From contig NZ_FUYL01000013.1 in assembly GCF_900167935.1 (NCBI RefSeq), positions 61,876 to 125,875 on the forward strand: a stretch of 64,000 nt of DNA, in the 5' to 3' direction. Under the pieces are notes generated by a model. The model was not told the DNA's origin. It saw only the letters and a list, made by a program, of their open reading frames with translations, and did not search any database. Both the position numbers and the translations under genes were made by a program. Positions 17,041 through 26,349 of the stretch are shown here, piece after piece. Position 1 is the stretch's first letter. Each line of letters begins with the position of its first letter. The DNA is from Maribacter arcticus (GTDB lineage: Bacteria; Bacteroidota; Bacteroidia; Flavobacteriales; Flavobacteriaceae).

Positions 17041-19350
17041 ATGAAAGTCTGTATTGCCGAAAAACCATCTGTAGCAAGAGAAATTGCTTCCGTACTTGGG
17101 TCTACCATCAAACGTGAAGGGTATTATGAAGGCAATGGCTATGCTGTAACCTATACTTTTGGGCATCTTTGTACGCTTAAGGAACCAAACGATTACAAAC
17201 CGCATTGGAAAAGTTGGGATCTAAACAATTTACCAATGCTGCCAGAACATTTTGAAACCAAAGTATCTAAAGATTCTGGTATTCGAAAACAGTTTAAAAT
17301 TATAAAGCAATTATTCGATAAAGCAGATGTTGTTATAAATTGTGGTGATGCTGGGCAAGAAGGAGAATTAATACAACGCTGGGTTTTGAATCAAGCGAAT
17401 TATAAAGGCAAGGTTGAAAGACTTTGGATTTCTTCGCTTACAACCGAAGCCATAACAGAAGGTTTCAAAAACTTAAAACCATCTTCAGATTACGATAATT
17501 TATATTATGCAGGTTTTTCTCGCGCTATTGGAGATTGGCTTTTAGGTATGAATGCAACACGGTTGTACACTTTAAAACATGGTGGTTACAAACAAGTATT
17601 ATCAGTTGGTCGTGTGCAAACACCAACATTAGCTATGTTAGTAAACCGGTTTAAGGAGATAGAGGATTTTAAATCGCAACCTTATTGGGAATTGCAAACC
17701 CTTTATCGCGAAACTTTATTTAGCTACGAAGAAGGGCGTTTTCTTAAAGTTGAAGATGGAGAAAAACTGGCGAAAATTGTAAAAGAACACGATTTCGAAA
17801 TTGTTTCTACTGCAAAAAAGGCAGGCAATGAATATGCACCAAAGTTATTTGATTTAACAGGTTTACAAGTCTATTGTAATACTAAGTTTGGTTTTAGTGC
17901 CGACGACACCTTAAAGATTGTTCAAAAACTATACGAACAAAAAGTAGTTACTTATCCTAGAGTTGACACCACGTTTTTACCAAACGATGTGTACCCAAAA
18001 GTACCTGGAATACTAAAGAATTTAACCAATTATACAGCTTTAACAGCACCTTTACATGGTAAAAAGCTAAAGAAAACTAAAAAGGTTTTCGATGATAGTA
18101 AAGTAACAGATCACCACGCAATAATACCAACTGGGCAGCAAATGAATTTGCAATACAATCAGCAACAGGTTTATAATATTATTGTACGTCGTTTTATAGC
18201 AGTGTTTTATCCAGACTGTAAAGTCTCGAACACTACTGTAATTGGTAAAGCTGAAAAAGTAAAGTTTAAAGCCACAGGAAAAGAGATTTTAGAAAAAGGA
18301 TGGCGTATTGTTTTTGAAACACCTAATGCAGCAACTAAAGAATCTGGAATGCTACCAACATTTAAAAAAGGTGAAAGAGGACCCCATGAACCGTCATTTT
18401 TAGAAAAACAAACCAAACCTCCAAAGCAATTTACTGAGGCCTCACTGCTGCGCGCTATGGAAACCGCAGGAAAACAGGTTGACGACGATGAACTTCGTGA
18501 AATTATGAAAGAAAACGGTATTGGCCGCCCTTCTACACGTGCTAATATTATTGAAACTTTATTCCGTAGAAAATATATAAAACGAAATAAAAAGCAAGTA
18601 ATCCCAACGGATACTGGCATTCAATTAATAGATACTATTCAAAATGAATTATTAAAATCTGCCGAGCTCACTGGTAAGTGGGAAAAACAGTTAAAAGATA
18701 TTGAGAAAGGAACATTTAGTGCTGGTAGTTTTATTAAGCAAATGAAACAAATGGTAGATCGTTTGGTTTACGAAGTTAGAAGTGAAACTAAGAAAGCTAA
18801 TATTTCGTCAGTACATAATAATTCTGCTGGCACAATGAAAAAAACAGCCAAGAAAACAAGTGGAATATCATCCGATAAATGCCCTAAATGTAAGAGTGGA
18901 TCTATCCTTAAAGGAAAAAATGCTTATGGTTGTTCTGAATTTAAAAAGAATTGCGATTTTATAATTCCATTTATATTTGAAGGTAAAACCATTTCAGAAA
19001 AACAATACATTAGATTGTTGCAAAAAGGGTCGACCGTAAATTTAAAAGGCTTTAAAGTTCGTAATGCCGCTATTGAAGGTCTTATTAGATTTGATGAAAA
19101 TTTTAAACTAAAATTAGAACCTAAAAAACAATTAAACATTAAAAGTCTTCCTGTTTCGGTAAGGTCTTCCGAAGAAAATAGTTGTCCAAAATGTAACAAA
19201 GGAACTATTATTAAGGGAAAAACAGCTTATGGTTGTAGCCAATATAAAACGGGCTGCGATTTTAGGTTTAGTTACGATTCTATTCGTGAAAAAGCAAAAG
19301 GACAGCAATTAACCAAAGATTTGGTTTTTAAAATATTTAGAGAAAACTAA
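17041..19350 (+). CDS. topB: type IA DNA topoisomerase (TopB/topoisomerase III)
   Basis: 769 residues. The Toprim domain is at the N-terminus, with the acidic motif at 103-107 reading GDAGQEGE, so Asp103 and Glu107 are kept while the usual second Asp is Gly105. The catalytic Tyr305 sits in VTYPRVDT and the lid motif in KQVLSVGRVQTPTLAML. The C-terminus has two four-Cys zinc fingers (Cys614/617/631/638 and Cys715/718/732/739). It relaxes or decatenates DNA through a 5'-phosphotyrosine. The GH2 gene ends 52 bases upstream, with no obvious functional link. Similar TopB forms occur in Bacteroidetes chromosomes and conjugative elements; no element genes are adjacent here. Confidence 0.92.
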   Translation: MKVCIAEKPSVAREIASVLGSTIKREGYYEGNGYAVTYTFGHLCTLKEPNDYKPHWKSWDLNNLPMLPEHFETKVSKDSGIRKQFKIIKQLFDKADVVINCGDAGQEGELIQRWVLNQANYKGKVERLWISSLTTEAITEGFKNLKPSSDYDNLYYAGFSRAIGDWLLGMNATRLYTLKHGGYKQVLSVGRVQTPTLAMLVNRFKEIEDFKSQPYWELQTLYRETLFSYEEGRFLKVEDGEKLAKIVKEHDFEIVSTAKKAGNEYAPKLFDLTGLQVYCNTKFGFSADDTLKIVQKLYEQKVVTYPRVDTTFLPNDVYPKVPGILKNLTNYTALTAPLHGKKLKKTKKVFDDSKVTDHHAIIPTGQQMNLQYNQQQVYNIIVRRFIAVFYPDCKVSNTTVIGKAEKVKFKATGKEILEKGWRIVFETPNAATKESGMLPTFKKGERGPHEPSFLEKQTKPPKQFTEASLLRAMETAGKQVDDDELREIMKENGIGRPSTRANIIETLFRRKYIKRNKKQVIPTDTGIQLIDTIQNELLKSAELTGKWEKQLKDIEKGTFSAGSFIKQMKQMVDRLVYEVRSETKKANISSVHNNSAGTMKKTAKKTSGISSDKCPKCKSGSILKGKNAYGCSEFKKNCDFIIPFIFEGKTISEKQYIRLLQKGSTVNLKGFKVRNAAIEGLIRFDENFKLKLEPKKQLNIKSLPVSVRSSEENSCPKCNKGTIIKGKTAYGCSQYKTGCDFRFSYDSIREKAKGQQLTKDLVFKIFREN

Positions 19351-19545
19351 ATGTTTTGGTGTTCCTGTAAAGGTGTAAATTGAAATGAATCAATGCTTGG
19401 TTGCTTGATAATCAAGATTTCATCAAGTCAATTAGAGAAAGCTTACTTTAGACTAAAGTTCAAATAAAGGATTGAAAAGTTTCACTCTACTGAAAAATTG
19501 TATGCTCTTTCATCTTAAAAGGTAATGAACTCCTTAAAATTAGAC

Positions 19546-19578
19546 ATAAAAAAACGGCTTGTGCGAACACAAACCGTT
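19546..19578 (-). terminator. terminator of the tRNA-fMet gene
   Basis: Read on the minus strand: an 11-base stem with one G-U pair (19553-19563 with 19568-19578), a UUCG loop, then a run of seven T. It follows the tRNA by 23 bases. It may also stop readthrough from topB on the other strand. Confidence 0.85.
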
Positions 19579-19601
19579 AGTTTAATTAGCCTAAGCTTTA
19601 G

Positions 19602-19674
<73 letters not shown>

Positions 19675-19757
19675 ATATGGGTTTTCATCTTACTTGTTGT
19701 TTAACAACTTCAGTTCATTACGCTGACAAGATGAGCGCTACTATTTGTAACGGGCTG

Positions 19758-19788
19758 CAAATATACAACCAAATTATTATAATTTCAA
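19758..19788 (-). promoter_or_regulatory. promoter of tRNA-fMet
   Basis: Minus strand: TTG at 19788-19786, a 20-base spacer, then TATATTTG at 19765-19758, an exact Bacteroidetes -7 box, followed by GCAGCC as before the rRNA leader at 63883. The tRNA begins 84 bases downstream; the leader can fold through TCATCTT/AAGATGA and is presumably removed during processing. Confidence 0.8.
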
Positions 19789-19866
19789 AACTTATTTAAA
19801 GAATCTTTTCAAAGTCAGTAGCTAGTAAAAAACATAAAATCCATAACTTCGAATTTTTAGCAATTT

Positions 19867-21231
19867 ATGGATACAATTAATGATTTTATAGCAAGCGCAC
19901 TTCCTTATACCGAGTGGCCAATGTTTCTTTTGCTAATTGGCGGCGGACTCTTTCTTGTTTTTTATTCCAAATTTATGCCTTATCGCTTTTTTGGTCATGC
20001 AATTGCTATTACTGCTGGTAAATATGACGATGAAAATTCTGTTGGAGATGTTAGTTCTTTTCAAGCTTTGTCTGCAGCAGTGGCAGCCACAGTTGGTTTA
20101 GGGAATATTTCTGGTGTAGCAATTGCTATTCACGACGGTGGCCCAGGAGTTGTTTTTTGGATTTGGATGACCGCTTTGATCGGTATGTGTATTAAGTTTT
20201 ATTCCTGTAGTTTGTCTATAATGTATAGAGGGACAGATTCCGACGGAAAATTGCAAGGTGGCCCTATGTATTATATTACCAAAGGATTGGGTGAAAAAGC
20301 TCGTCCACTAGCTGTATTTTTTGCTGTTTGTGGTCTTTTTGGTTTTTTAGGTGTTTTTACGGCAAATCAGTTTACTGAAACTTTTATGAGTGTCGTTGAG
20401 CCATCTACTGCATTTTTTGAGATGAGTGATCAAAATTGGAAATGGACAATAGGTATTATTTTAGCAATTATCACTTCATTCGTAATATTTGGCGGATTAA
20501 CGAAAATAGCGAAAGTAGCCTCTGCTATAGTTCCTTTTATGGTGGCATTGTATTTAGTAGCGGTGTTAGTGGTAATGGCCTTAAATTCTGAAATGATATT
20601 ACCTTCCTTAAAAATGATTTTGACTGAGGCTTGGAATTTAAAATCTGCCGCAACAGGTGGTTTTTGGGGTCTTGTGATTATAGGAGTGCGTAGAGCAATG
20701 TTCTCTAACGAGGCTGGTTTGGGTAGTGCACCAATGTATCATGGCCAATCTAAAAACGATGAGCCTATTCGAGAAGGTTTGGTGGCGATGTTGGGTCCGT
20801 TTATTGATACAATACTAGTTTGCACCTTTACGGCTATTGTTATCATTTTAAGCGGAGCTTATTTGGAAGATACTAGTGGTATTGTAATGACGCTTTCAGC
20901 TTTCAAAACTACATTGTTTGGTTGGGGCGATGTACTGCTAATGGTTATCGTAACTGCCTTTGCACTTTCAACCTTATTCACCTACTCGTACTATGGTGTA
21001 AAATCGCTTTCGTTCTTAACCAATGCAAAAATAGGACGCCTCTATAACTGGTATTTTGTGATTATGATTGTTTTCGCTGCTGTTGCTTCACTGGATCTAG
21101 TTAAGAATTTAATTGATTTGTCTTATGCACTAATGGTAATACCGAATATGATTGCCGTACTTTTGTTGGCTCCAAAGGTGAATGCGGAAATGAAAAAATA
21201 CTTAATAAAGTTGAAAGATGGCAGATCATAA
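19867..21231 (+). CDS. sodium:alanine symporter (AGCS family)
   Basis: 454 residues, about eleven membrane helices. The AGCS signatures are clear: VGLGNISGVAIAIHDGGPGVVFWIWMTA in the first third and RRAMFSNEAGLGSAPMYHGQ in the centre. Imports alanine or glycine with Na+ across the inner membrane. ATG at 19867. The last 14 bases overlap the start of era, so translation of era is probably coupled to it. A weak -7-like TAACTTCG lies just upstream near 19845. Substrate choice between alanine, glycine and D-alanine cannot be read. Confidence 0.9.
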   Translation: MDTINDFIASALPYTEWPMFLLLIGGGLFLVFYSKFMPYRFFGHAIAITAGKYDDENSVGDVSSFQALSAAVAATVGLGNISGVAIAIHDGGPGVVFWIWMTALIGMCIKFYSCSLSIMYRGTDSDGKLQGGPMYYITKGLGEKARPLAVFFAVCGLFGFLGVFTANQFTETFMSVVEPSTAFFEMSDQNWKWTIGIILAIITSFVIFGGLTKIAKVASAIVPFMVALYLVAVLVVMALNSEMILPSLKMILTEAWNLKSAATGGFWGLVIIGVRRAMFSNEAGLGSAPMYHGQSKNDEPIREGLVAMLGPFIDTILVCTFTAIVIILSGAYLEDTSGIVMTLSAFKTTLFGWGDVLLMVIVTAFALSTLFTYSYYGVKSLSFLTNAKIGRLYNWYFVIMIVFAAVASLDLVKNLIDLSYALMVIPNMIAVLLLAPKVNAEMKKYLIKLKDGRS

Positions 21232-22102
21232 GGCAGGCTTCGTAAATATTATTGGAAATCCCAATGTTGGCAAATCCACACTGATGAATGCATTTGTGGG
21301 TGAGAAATTGTCAATTATTACGTCAAAAGCACAAACAACAAGGCATCGAATTTTAGGAATTGTCAATGGTGATGATTTTCAAATGATTTTGTCTGATACT
21401 CCTGGTATTATTAAACCAGCATATGAGTTACAGTCAAGTATGATGGGTTTTGTGAAATCTGCATTTGAAGATGCTGATGTGCTTCTATACATGGTTGAGA
21501 TAGGGGAGAAGGCTTTAAAAGACGAAGCATTTTTCGAAAAAATAAAAAACAGCAAGATTCCTGTATTGTTGTTGTTGAATAAGGTTGATACGGCTACACA
21601 AGAATTATTGGAGGAGCAAGTTCAGTATTGGCAAGAAATGTTGCCTAATGTAGAGCTGCATCCTATTTCTGCATTATCAAATTTTAATATTAAAGGAGTA
21701 TTTGAACGTATTATTGAATTAATGCCTGTTGCTCCAGCCTACTATCCGAAAGACCAGTTAACTGATAAGCCTGAGCGATTTTTTGTTAATGAAACCATTC
21801 GTGAGAAAATCCTTTTAAACTACAAAAAGGAAATCCCGTATGCTGTAGAAATAGACACAGAGGAGTTTTTTGAAGATGAGGATATTATTCGCATGCGCTC
21901 GGTAATTATGGTTGAACGCGATTCTCAAAAGGGAATTATCATCGGTCATAAAGGAGCTGCATTAAAACGAGTTGGTGTTGAGTCTAGAAAAGATTTAGAA
22001 AAGTTCTTTGGCAAACAAGTTCATCTTGAACTGTATGTTAAGGTGAATAAAAACTGGCGAAGTGATTCTAGGCAGCTAAGACGGTTTGGGTATAATAAGT
22101 AG
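21218..22102 (+). CDS. era: GTPase Era
   Basis: 294 residues, the usual length. GTPase motifs are GNPNVGKST (G1), SDTPG (G3) and NKVD (G4), followed from about residue 200 by a KH domain with GIIIGHKGAALKRVG. Binds the 3' end of 16S rRNA and acts in small-subunit assembly and cell-cycle control. It overlaps the alanine symporter gene by 14 bases. The related double GTPase gene der lies 1 kb downstream; the NeuD-like gene sits between them. Confidence 0.97.
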   Translation: MADHKAGFVNIIGNPNVGKSTLMNAFVGEKLSIITSKAQTTRHRILGIVNGDDFQMILSDTPGIIKPAYELQSSMMGFVKSAFEDADVLLYMVEIGEKALKDEAFFEKIKNSKIPVLLLLNKVDTATQELLEEQVQYWQEMLPNVELHPISALSNFNIKGVFERIIELMPVAPAYYPKDQLTDKPERFFVNETIREKILLNYKKEIPYAVEIDTEEFFEDEDIIRMRSVIMVERDSQKGIIIGHKGAALKRVGVESRKDLEKFFGKQVHLELYVKVNKNWRSDSRQLRRFGYNK

Positions 22103-22280
22103 TATGTTATTTCTATTAATTGCTTTGGCTTCAGAACAATTTTCATACATTTTCTTTTTTAATATCCTTGCAGTGTCCTAAGTCTAAAAAAAATACTTTT
22201 TAATAATCAATTGGTTAGTGTGGATTTTGCATATTTTTTTGACGTTTAAAATAAAATAATTGCCCTATTCTGTATTTAAG

Positions 22281-22317
22281 TGATTCAAATAAAAAAGAAA
22301 GTGTTATATTTGAATCA
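22281..22317. promoter_or_regulatory. 10-base inverted repeat overlapping a -7 box before the NeuD-like gene
   Basis: TGATTCAAAT (22281-22290) and ATTTGAATCA (22308-22317) form a perfect inverted repeat with 17 bases between. The right arm overlaps TATATTTG at 22305-22312, an exact -7 box 35 bases before the start codon. No TTG stands at the usual -33 place, so activation or repression by a bound protein is possible. Confidence 0.6.
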
Positions 22318-22346
22318 TCGACAAAGCGTTCAAAAACCCCGATGAA

Positions 22347-23078
22347 ATGCAAAATGTAATTATTTTTGGAGCCTCTGGCCATGGTAGTGTTGTTCTGGAT
22401 TGTTTAGAAAAAGAGGGTAAATATAATGTTATTGGGTTTGTTGATTCATACAAAAAAAAAGACTCAAAAATTAATGGATATCAAGTTCTTGGTAGTGAGT
22501 TTGACCTTCCATATTTAATAAATAGATTTAACATAGTTGGTGGTATTGTAGCAATTGGAGACAATTGGATAAGAAAGCTCATTGTTGATAAAATATTAAA
22601 AATAGTTCCCAATTTTAATTTTGTAAATACAGTACATCCGAAGTCAATATTGGGTAAAGATGTGCTTTTAGGATGTGGAAACGTTTTTATGCCAGGAGCA
22701 ATAGTTAATGCAAATTCTATAATTCATGATTTCTGTATAATAAACACGAATTCTTCTCTAGGGCATGATGGAATTATGGAATCTTATTCTAGTCTAGCGC
22801 CTTCGGTATGTTGTGGGGGTAATTTATATCTTGGTCAATTTTCTGCTATAAGTTTAGGAGTTGACATTATTAATGGAATTGAAATTGGTAAACATTCAAT
22901 TGTTGGGGCTGGTTCTTTAGTTGTAGAAAGCTTTGGTGATAATATACTAGCCTACGGTTCGCCTGCTAAAATTATTCGTAAAAGAATAATTGGAGAACCT
23001 TATTTGACTACCTCTAAAAAGCAGTCTTTACCAAGTTTAAGAAATCTTCAAGAGATTAGGTCTAATCTCTCTATTTAA
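22347..23078 (+). CDS. NeuD/PglD-family sugar O-/N-acyltransferase
   Basis: 243 residues. The N-terminal Rossmann part opens with VIIFGASGHGSVVLDCL, the sugar-nucleotide binding form seen in NeuD and PglD. The C-terminal half is a left-handed beta-helix of hexapeptide repeats ending in GSPAKIIRKR. The likely catalytic His is in SSLGHDGIMES. It should transfer an acetyl group from acetyl-CoA to an amino or hydroxyl sugar for a surface glycan. It stands alone between era and der without other glycan genes. Its codons look more AT-rich than era and der, so later insertion is possible; this is an impression, not a calculation. Confidence 0.82.
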   Translation: MQNVIIFGASGHGSVVLDCLEKEGKYNVIGFVDSYKKKDSKINGYQVLGSEFDLPYLINRFNIVGGIVAIGDNWIRKLIVDKILKIVPNFNFVNTVHPKSILGKDVLLGCGNVFMPGAIVNANSIIHDFCIINTNSSLGHDGIMESYSSLAPSVCCGGNLYLGQFSAISLGVDIINGIEIGKHSIVGAGSLVVESFGDNILAYGSPAKIIRKRIIGEPYLTTSKKQSLPSLRNLQEIRSNLSI

Positions 23079-23084
23079 GTTTTG

Positions 23085-23114
23085 TTGTATTTGCCACTTT
23101 AAGCACTACCTTTG
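23085..23114 (+). promoter_or_regulatory. promoter of der
   Basis: TTG at 23085-23087, a 19-base spacer and TACCTTTG at 23107-23114. Exact match in spacing and form to the Bacteroidetes promoter; the start codon is 15 bases further on, giving a very short leader. Confidence 0.75.
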
Positions 23115-23129
23115 CGCCAAATTTAAGCT

Positions 23130-24434
23130 ATGAGTGCTATTGTTGCCATTGTGGGAAGACCTAATGTAGGTAAATCTACTTTATTTAATCGATTGATTCA
23201 AAGACGTGAAGCTATTGTTGATGCCGTTAGTGGTGTAACACGTGACCGTCATTATGGTAAAAGTGATTGGAACGGCAAAGAGTTTTCGGTTATTGATACG
23301 GGTGGCTATGTTGTCGGTAGTGATGATGTTTTCGAAAAAGAGATTGATAAGCAAGTTGAGTTGGCTATTGATGAAGCCGATGCCATTATATTTATGGTCG
23401 ATGTAGAAACTGGTGTAACCGGTATGGACGAGGATGTTGCGAAATTACTACGTAAAGTAAAAAAACCTGTTTTCTTAGCAATAAATAAAGTAGATAACGC
23501 TAAACGTGCAGAGGATGCAGTTGAATTTTATTCATTAGGATTAGGCGAGTATTATACACTGTCGAGTATCAATGGTGGTGGAACAGGTGATTTGCTAGAT
23601 GCTCTAGTTAAGGAATTGCCAGATGTTGTTGAGGAGAAAAGTGAGTTGCCAAGATTTGCCGTTGTTGGTAGACCTAACGCAGGAAAGTCTTCATTTATAA
23701 ATGCACTTATTGGTGAAGAAAGATATATAGTTACAGATATTGCAGGTACTACAAGAGATAGTATCGATACAAAATACAATCGCTACGGGTTTGAATTTAA
23801 CTTAGTCGATACGGCAGGTATCCGTCGTAAATCTAAAGTAAAGGAAGATTTAGAATTTTACTCGGTTATGCGTTCTGTTCGAGCAATTGAACATTGTGAT
23901 GTATGTATTTTACTATTGGATGCTACTAGAGGTTTTGACGGACAGGTAGAAAATATTTTCTGGCTTGCACAGCGTAACCATAAAGGAATTGTAATTTTAG
24001 TAAACAAATGGGATTTGGTAGAAGACAAAGAAACCAATACCATAAAGCACTACACAGATAAAATCAAAAAAGCAATTGAACCATTTACAGATGTTCCAAT
24101 TCTTTTTGTTTCAGTGCTTACAAAACAACGAATTTTTAAGGCTATAGAAACGGCGGTAGAAGTTTATAATAACAGAAACAAGAAAATCATTACACGTAAG
24201 TTTAATGAAACAATGTTACCAATTATAGAACACTACCCACCACCAGCTTATAAGGGAAAGTTTGTGAAAATAAAGTTCTGTACGCAGTTACCTACTCCTT
24301 ATCCTCAATTTGCATTTTTCTGTAATCTTCCACAATATGTTCGGGAGCCTTACAAGCGTTATTTAGAGAATAAAATTAGAGAGGAATACGATTTTACAGG
24401 AGTACCGATTACGGTATTTATGCGTAAGAAATAG
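23130..24434 (+). CDS. der: ribosome-associated GTPase Der (EngA)
   Basis: 434 residues with two GTPase domains in tandem. The first has [13 protein letters not shown] and NKVD; the second [13 protein letters not shown] and NKWD. The KH-like C-terminal domain follows from about residue 345 and ends in [10 protein letters not shown]. Needed for 50S subunit assembly. It has its own promoter directly upstream and a strong terminator downstream, so it is a single-gene unit. Length and motifs are all standard. Confidence 0.97.
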   Translation: MSAIVAIVGRPNVGKSTLFNRLIQRREAIVDAVSGVTRDRHYGKSDWNGKEFSVIDTGGYVVGSDDVFEKEIDKQVELAIDEADAIIFMVDVETGVTGMDEDVAKLLRKVKKPVFLAINKVDNAKRAEDAVEFYSLGLGEYYTLSSINGGGTGDLLDALVKELPDVVEEKSELPRFAVVGRPNAGKSSFINALIGEERYIVTDIAGTTRDSIDTKYNRYGFEFNLVDTAGIRRKSKVKEDLEFYSVMRSVRAIEHCDVCILLLDATRGFDGQVENIFWLAQRNHKGIVILVNKWDLVEDKETNTIKHYTDKIKKAIEPFTDVPILFVSVLTKQRIFKAIETAVEVYNNRNKKIITRKFNETMLPIIEHYPPPAYKGKFVKIKFCTQLPTPYPQFAFFCNLPQYVREPYKRYLENKIREEYDFTGVPITVFMRKK

Positions 24435-24453
24435 TTTTTTTGAAATTAAGAAT

Positions 24454-24498
24454 TGGTCAAGTAGTTTTATGAAAGTAAAATTATTTGACCATTTTTTT
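24454..24498 (+). terminator. terminator of der
   Basis: TGGTCAA (24454-24460) pairs with TTGACCA (24485-24491), and inside it TTTTA pairs with TAAAA. A run of seven T follows. It lies 19 bases after the der stop codon and faces the TPM gene on the other strand. Confidence 0.8.
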
Positions 24499-24522
24499 GG
24501 TTAGGCTAGTAATCAATAAAAT

Positions 24523-25314
24523 TTACCACCCTCCAGAAGCACCGCCACCGCCGAAGCCACCACCACCAAAACCTCCGCCGAATCCGCCACCGCCAAAGCT
24601 TCCGCCTCCGCTACTGCCACCAAATCTTCCAGAACCATTTGAGCGCCCCATATTGCTAAGTATAATCATATCCCAAGGGCTTAAGCCTCTACGTTTTCCG
24701 CCACTGCCATTGTTGTTATCATTTTTACGACTCCATAGAATGAAAAGAATCACAATGAATATAATAAAGGGCAGTATTGAGGAAAAAGGAAAACCTTCAT
24801 TATTGTCAAAAGTTCGATTTTCTTTAAATTCTCCATTCAGTACTTGAAAAATAACATCGGATCCTTTATCTAGGCCACCATAAAAATTACCGGTTCTAAA
24901 CTCTGGTAGAATAATATTTTCAATAATTCTTTTCGAAAGAGCATCGGTTAATGAGCCTTCAACGCCATAGCCTGTACTAATGGCGATTTTTCTATCATCC
25001 TGCGCTAAAATGATTAAAATGCCATTGTCCTTTCCTTCTTGGCCAATACCCCATTTTTGTCCCCAGTTAGCGCCGAGATAATTAATGTCTTCACCTTTAG
25101 TGGTTGAGATAATAGTAATTACTATTTGAGTAGAAGTACTGTCAGAATATCTAACCAACTTCTGACTTAACTCATTTTTTTGTTGGTCACTTAGTAAATT
25201 GGTATAGTCGTAAACACTTGTTTGTAGCGCTGGTTTATCAGGAATCTCAAATTGACTCCAAACAGGTTTGCACCAAAGAAAAAGTAGTATAAGGCTAACC
25301 TTTAGATATCTCAT
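24523..25314 (-). CDS. TPM domain membrane protein with Gly-rich tail
   Basis: 263 residues: signal peptide at 1-20 (VSLILLFLWCKPVWS), TPM domain about 25-150 (VYDYTNLLSDQQKNELSQKL; DRKIAISTGYGVEGSLTDALSKRII), one membrane helix about 183-200, and a C-terminal tail of Gly, Ser and Phe repeats ending GGW. This is the YgcG/Psb32-like layout. The TPM domain faces the periplasm; its function is uncertain, perhaps in repair or stability of membrane proteins. It overlaps the next TPM gene by 20 bases and forms a unit with lemA. The Gly-rich tail gives a proline-rich open frame on the plus strand, which is not a gene. Confidence 0.88.
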   Translation of the reverse strand: MRYLKVSLILLFLWCKPVWSQFEIPDKPALQTSVYDYTNLLSDQQKNELSQKLVRYSDSTSTQIVITIISTTKGEDINYLGANWGQKWGIGQEGKDNGILIILAQDDRKIAISTGYGVEGSLTDALSKRIIENIILPEFRTGNFYGGLDKGSDVIFQVLNGEFKENRTFDNNEGFPFSSILPFIIFIVILFILWSRKNDNNNGSGGKRRGLSPWDMIILSNMGRSNGSGRFGGSSGGGSFGGGGFGGGFGGGGFGGGGASGGW

Positions 25315-25732
25315 TGCTTAATTCGTTGGTGTCATCTGAACGCCATGGAAAATGGCTGTTCAATTCAGTGCCGGCTTTTAAAACACCAGCTATAATGCCC
25401 TCTTTGTATGCTCCTTTAATAAAATGACTTTGAATGGTATCTTTAGTAGTTTGCCAGAAATTTGAAGGAACTACTTTGTCAATTCCCTTGTCACCACAGA
25501 TAACAAACTTTCTGTCATTTACGGCTACATAGATAAGCACGCCATTTTCTTGCTTGGTGTTATCCATCTTTAGCAAATGGAAGACTTCTTGAGCGCGTTT
25601 GTAATGGTCTTTTTGAGTATGTGCTTCTATGTGCACTCTAATTTCACCAGTAGTATTTTTTTCAGCCTTTAAAATAGCGTCAACTATTTCTTGCTCTTCT
25701 GTTACGGTCAAAAAATCTTCTACTTTCGACAT
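25295..25732 (-). CDS. small TPM domain protein
   Basis: 145 residues from the ATG at 25732, which lies 7 bases after the lemA stop; the TTG at 25753 would overlap lemA and is less likely. It has no signal peptide or membrane helix, so the TPM domain (EEQEIVDAILKAEKNTTGEIRVHIE; NGVLIYVAVNDRKFVICGDKGIDK) appears to be cytosolic, unlike its larger neighbour. It overlaps the next gene by 20 bases. The order lemA, small TPM, large TPM is common in Bacteroidetes. Confidence 0.86.
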   Translation of the reverse strand: MSKVEDFLTVTEEQEIVDAILKAEKNTTGEIRVHIEAHTQKDHYKRAQEVFHLLKMDNTKQENGVLIYVAVNDRKFVICGDKGIDKVVPSNFWQTTKDTIQSHFIKGAYKEGIIAGVLKAGTELNSHFPWRSDDTNELSNEISKG

Positions 25733-25739
25733 TTGGGAA

Positions 25740-26339
25740 TCAATCAAATTCAAAATTCACGTCTGGTGCATTTTCAGAACCTAAATCAGCTTTATAATAT
25801 ATCAATTCGTTAAAGTTTAAGAAGCCTGCTAGTATTGAATTCGGGAATTTCTTAATATGTAGATTATAAGGCTCAACGGTTGCATTGAATCTATCTCTGG
25901 CTACATTTATTCGATTTTCAGTACCTTCTAATTGAGATTGAAGTTCAAGAAAATTTTGATTAGCCTTTAAATCAGGATAACGCTCTACGGTTACCAATAA
26001 TCTACTTAATGCGCTGCTAAGTCCGCTTTGTGCTTGATTGAACTGTGCCAATTGCTCTGGTGTAATGTTAGCAGGATCAATACTTATTGAAGTAGCTTTC
26101 GCTCTTGCTTCGATTACATCGGTCAATGTTCCTCTTTCAAAATCGGCTGCACCTTGTACGGTTTTTACCAAATTACCAATTAAATCATTTCTACGTTGAT
26201 ATTGACTTTCTACATTCGCCCAACTTTTAGTAGAAGTTTCTTTTAATGCTACTGCTGTATTGTTGAAGCCTACGCCCCATTGGTATAGCCCGAATGCTAT
26301 TACTACAATGACAATTAATGCAATAATTCCTTTTTTCAT
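25740..26339 (-). CDS. lemA: LemA family protein
   Basis: 199 residues with one N-terminal membrane helix (IIALIVIVVIAFGLYQWG) and a long helical bundle. The LemA pattern is clear: SWANVESQYQRRNDLIGNLVKTVQGAADFERGTL and ERYPDLKANQNFLELQSQLEGTENRI. Anchored in the inner membrane with the bundle outside. Biochemical role is unknown; family members occur with TPM proteins, as here. It starts 10 bases after the MerR gene stop, so the MerR-LemA-TPM-TPM genes could be one unit. Confidence 0.9.
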   Translation of the reverse strand: MKKGIIALIVIVVIAFGLYQWGVGFNNTAVALKETSTKSWANVESQYQRRNDLIGNLVKTVQGAADFERGTLTDVIEARAKATSISIDPANITPEQLAQFNQAQSGLSSALSRLLVTVERYPDLKANQNFLELQSQLEGTENRINVARDRFNATVEPYNLHIKKFPNSILAGFLNFNELIYYKADLGSENAPDVNFEFD

Positions 26340-26349
26340 ATTGGTTGTA

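Noticed and set aside
19681..19740. Inverted repeat TCATCTT/AAGATGA and the palindrome GTTGTTTAACAAC upstream of the tRNA
   Set aside because: Lies in the leader between the tRNA promoter and the tRNA; probably a processing hairpin and not a separate feature.
24485..24847. Proline-rich open frame on the plus strand
   Set aside because: It is the reverse image of the Gly-rich tail of the TPM protein on the minus strand; it has no start context.
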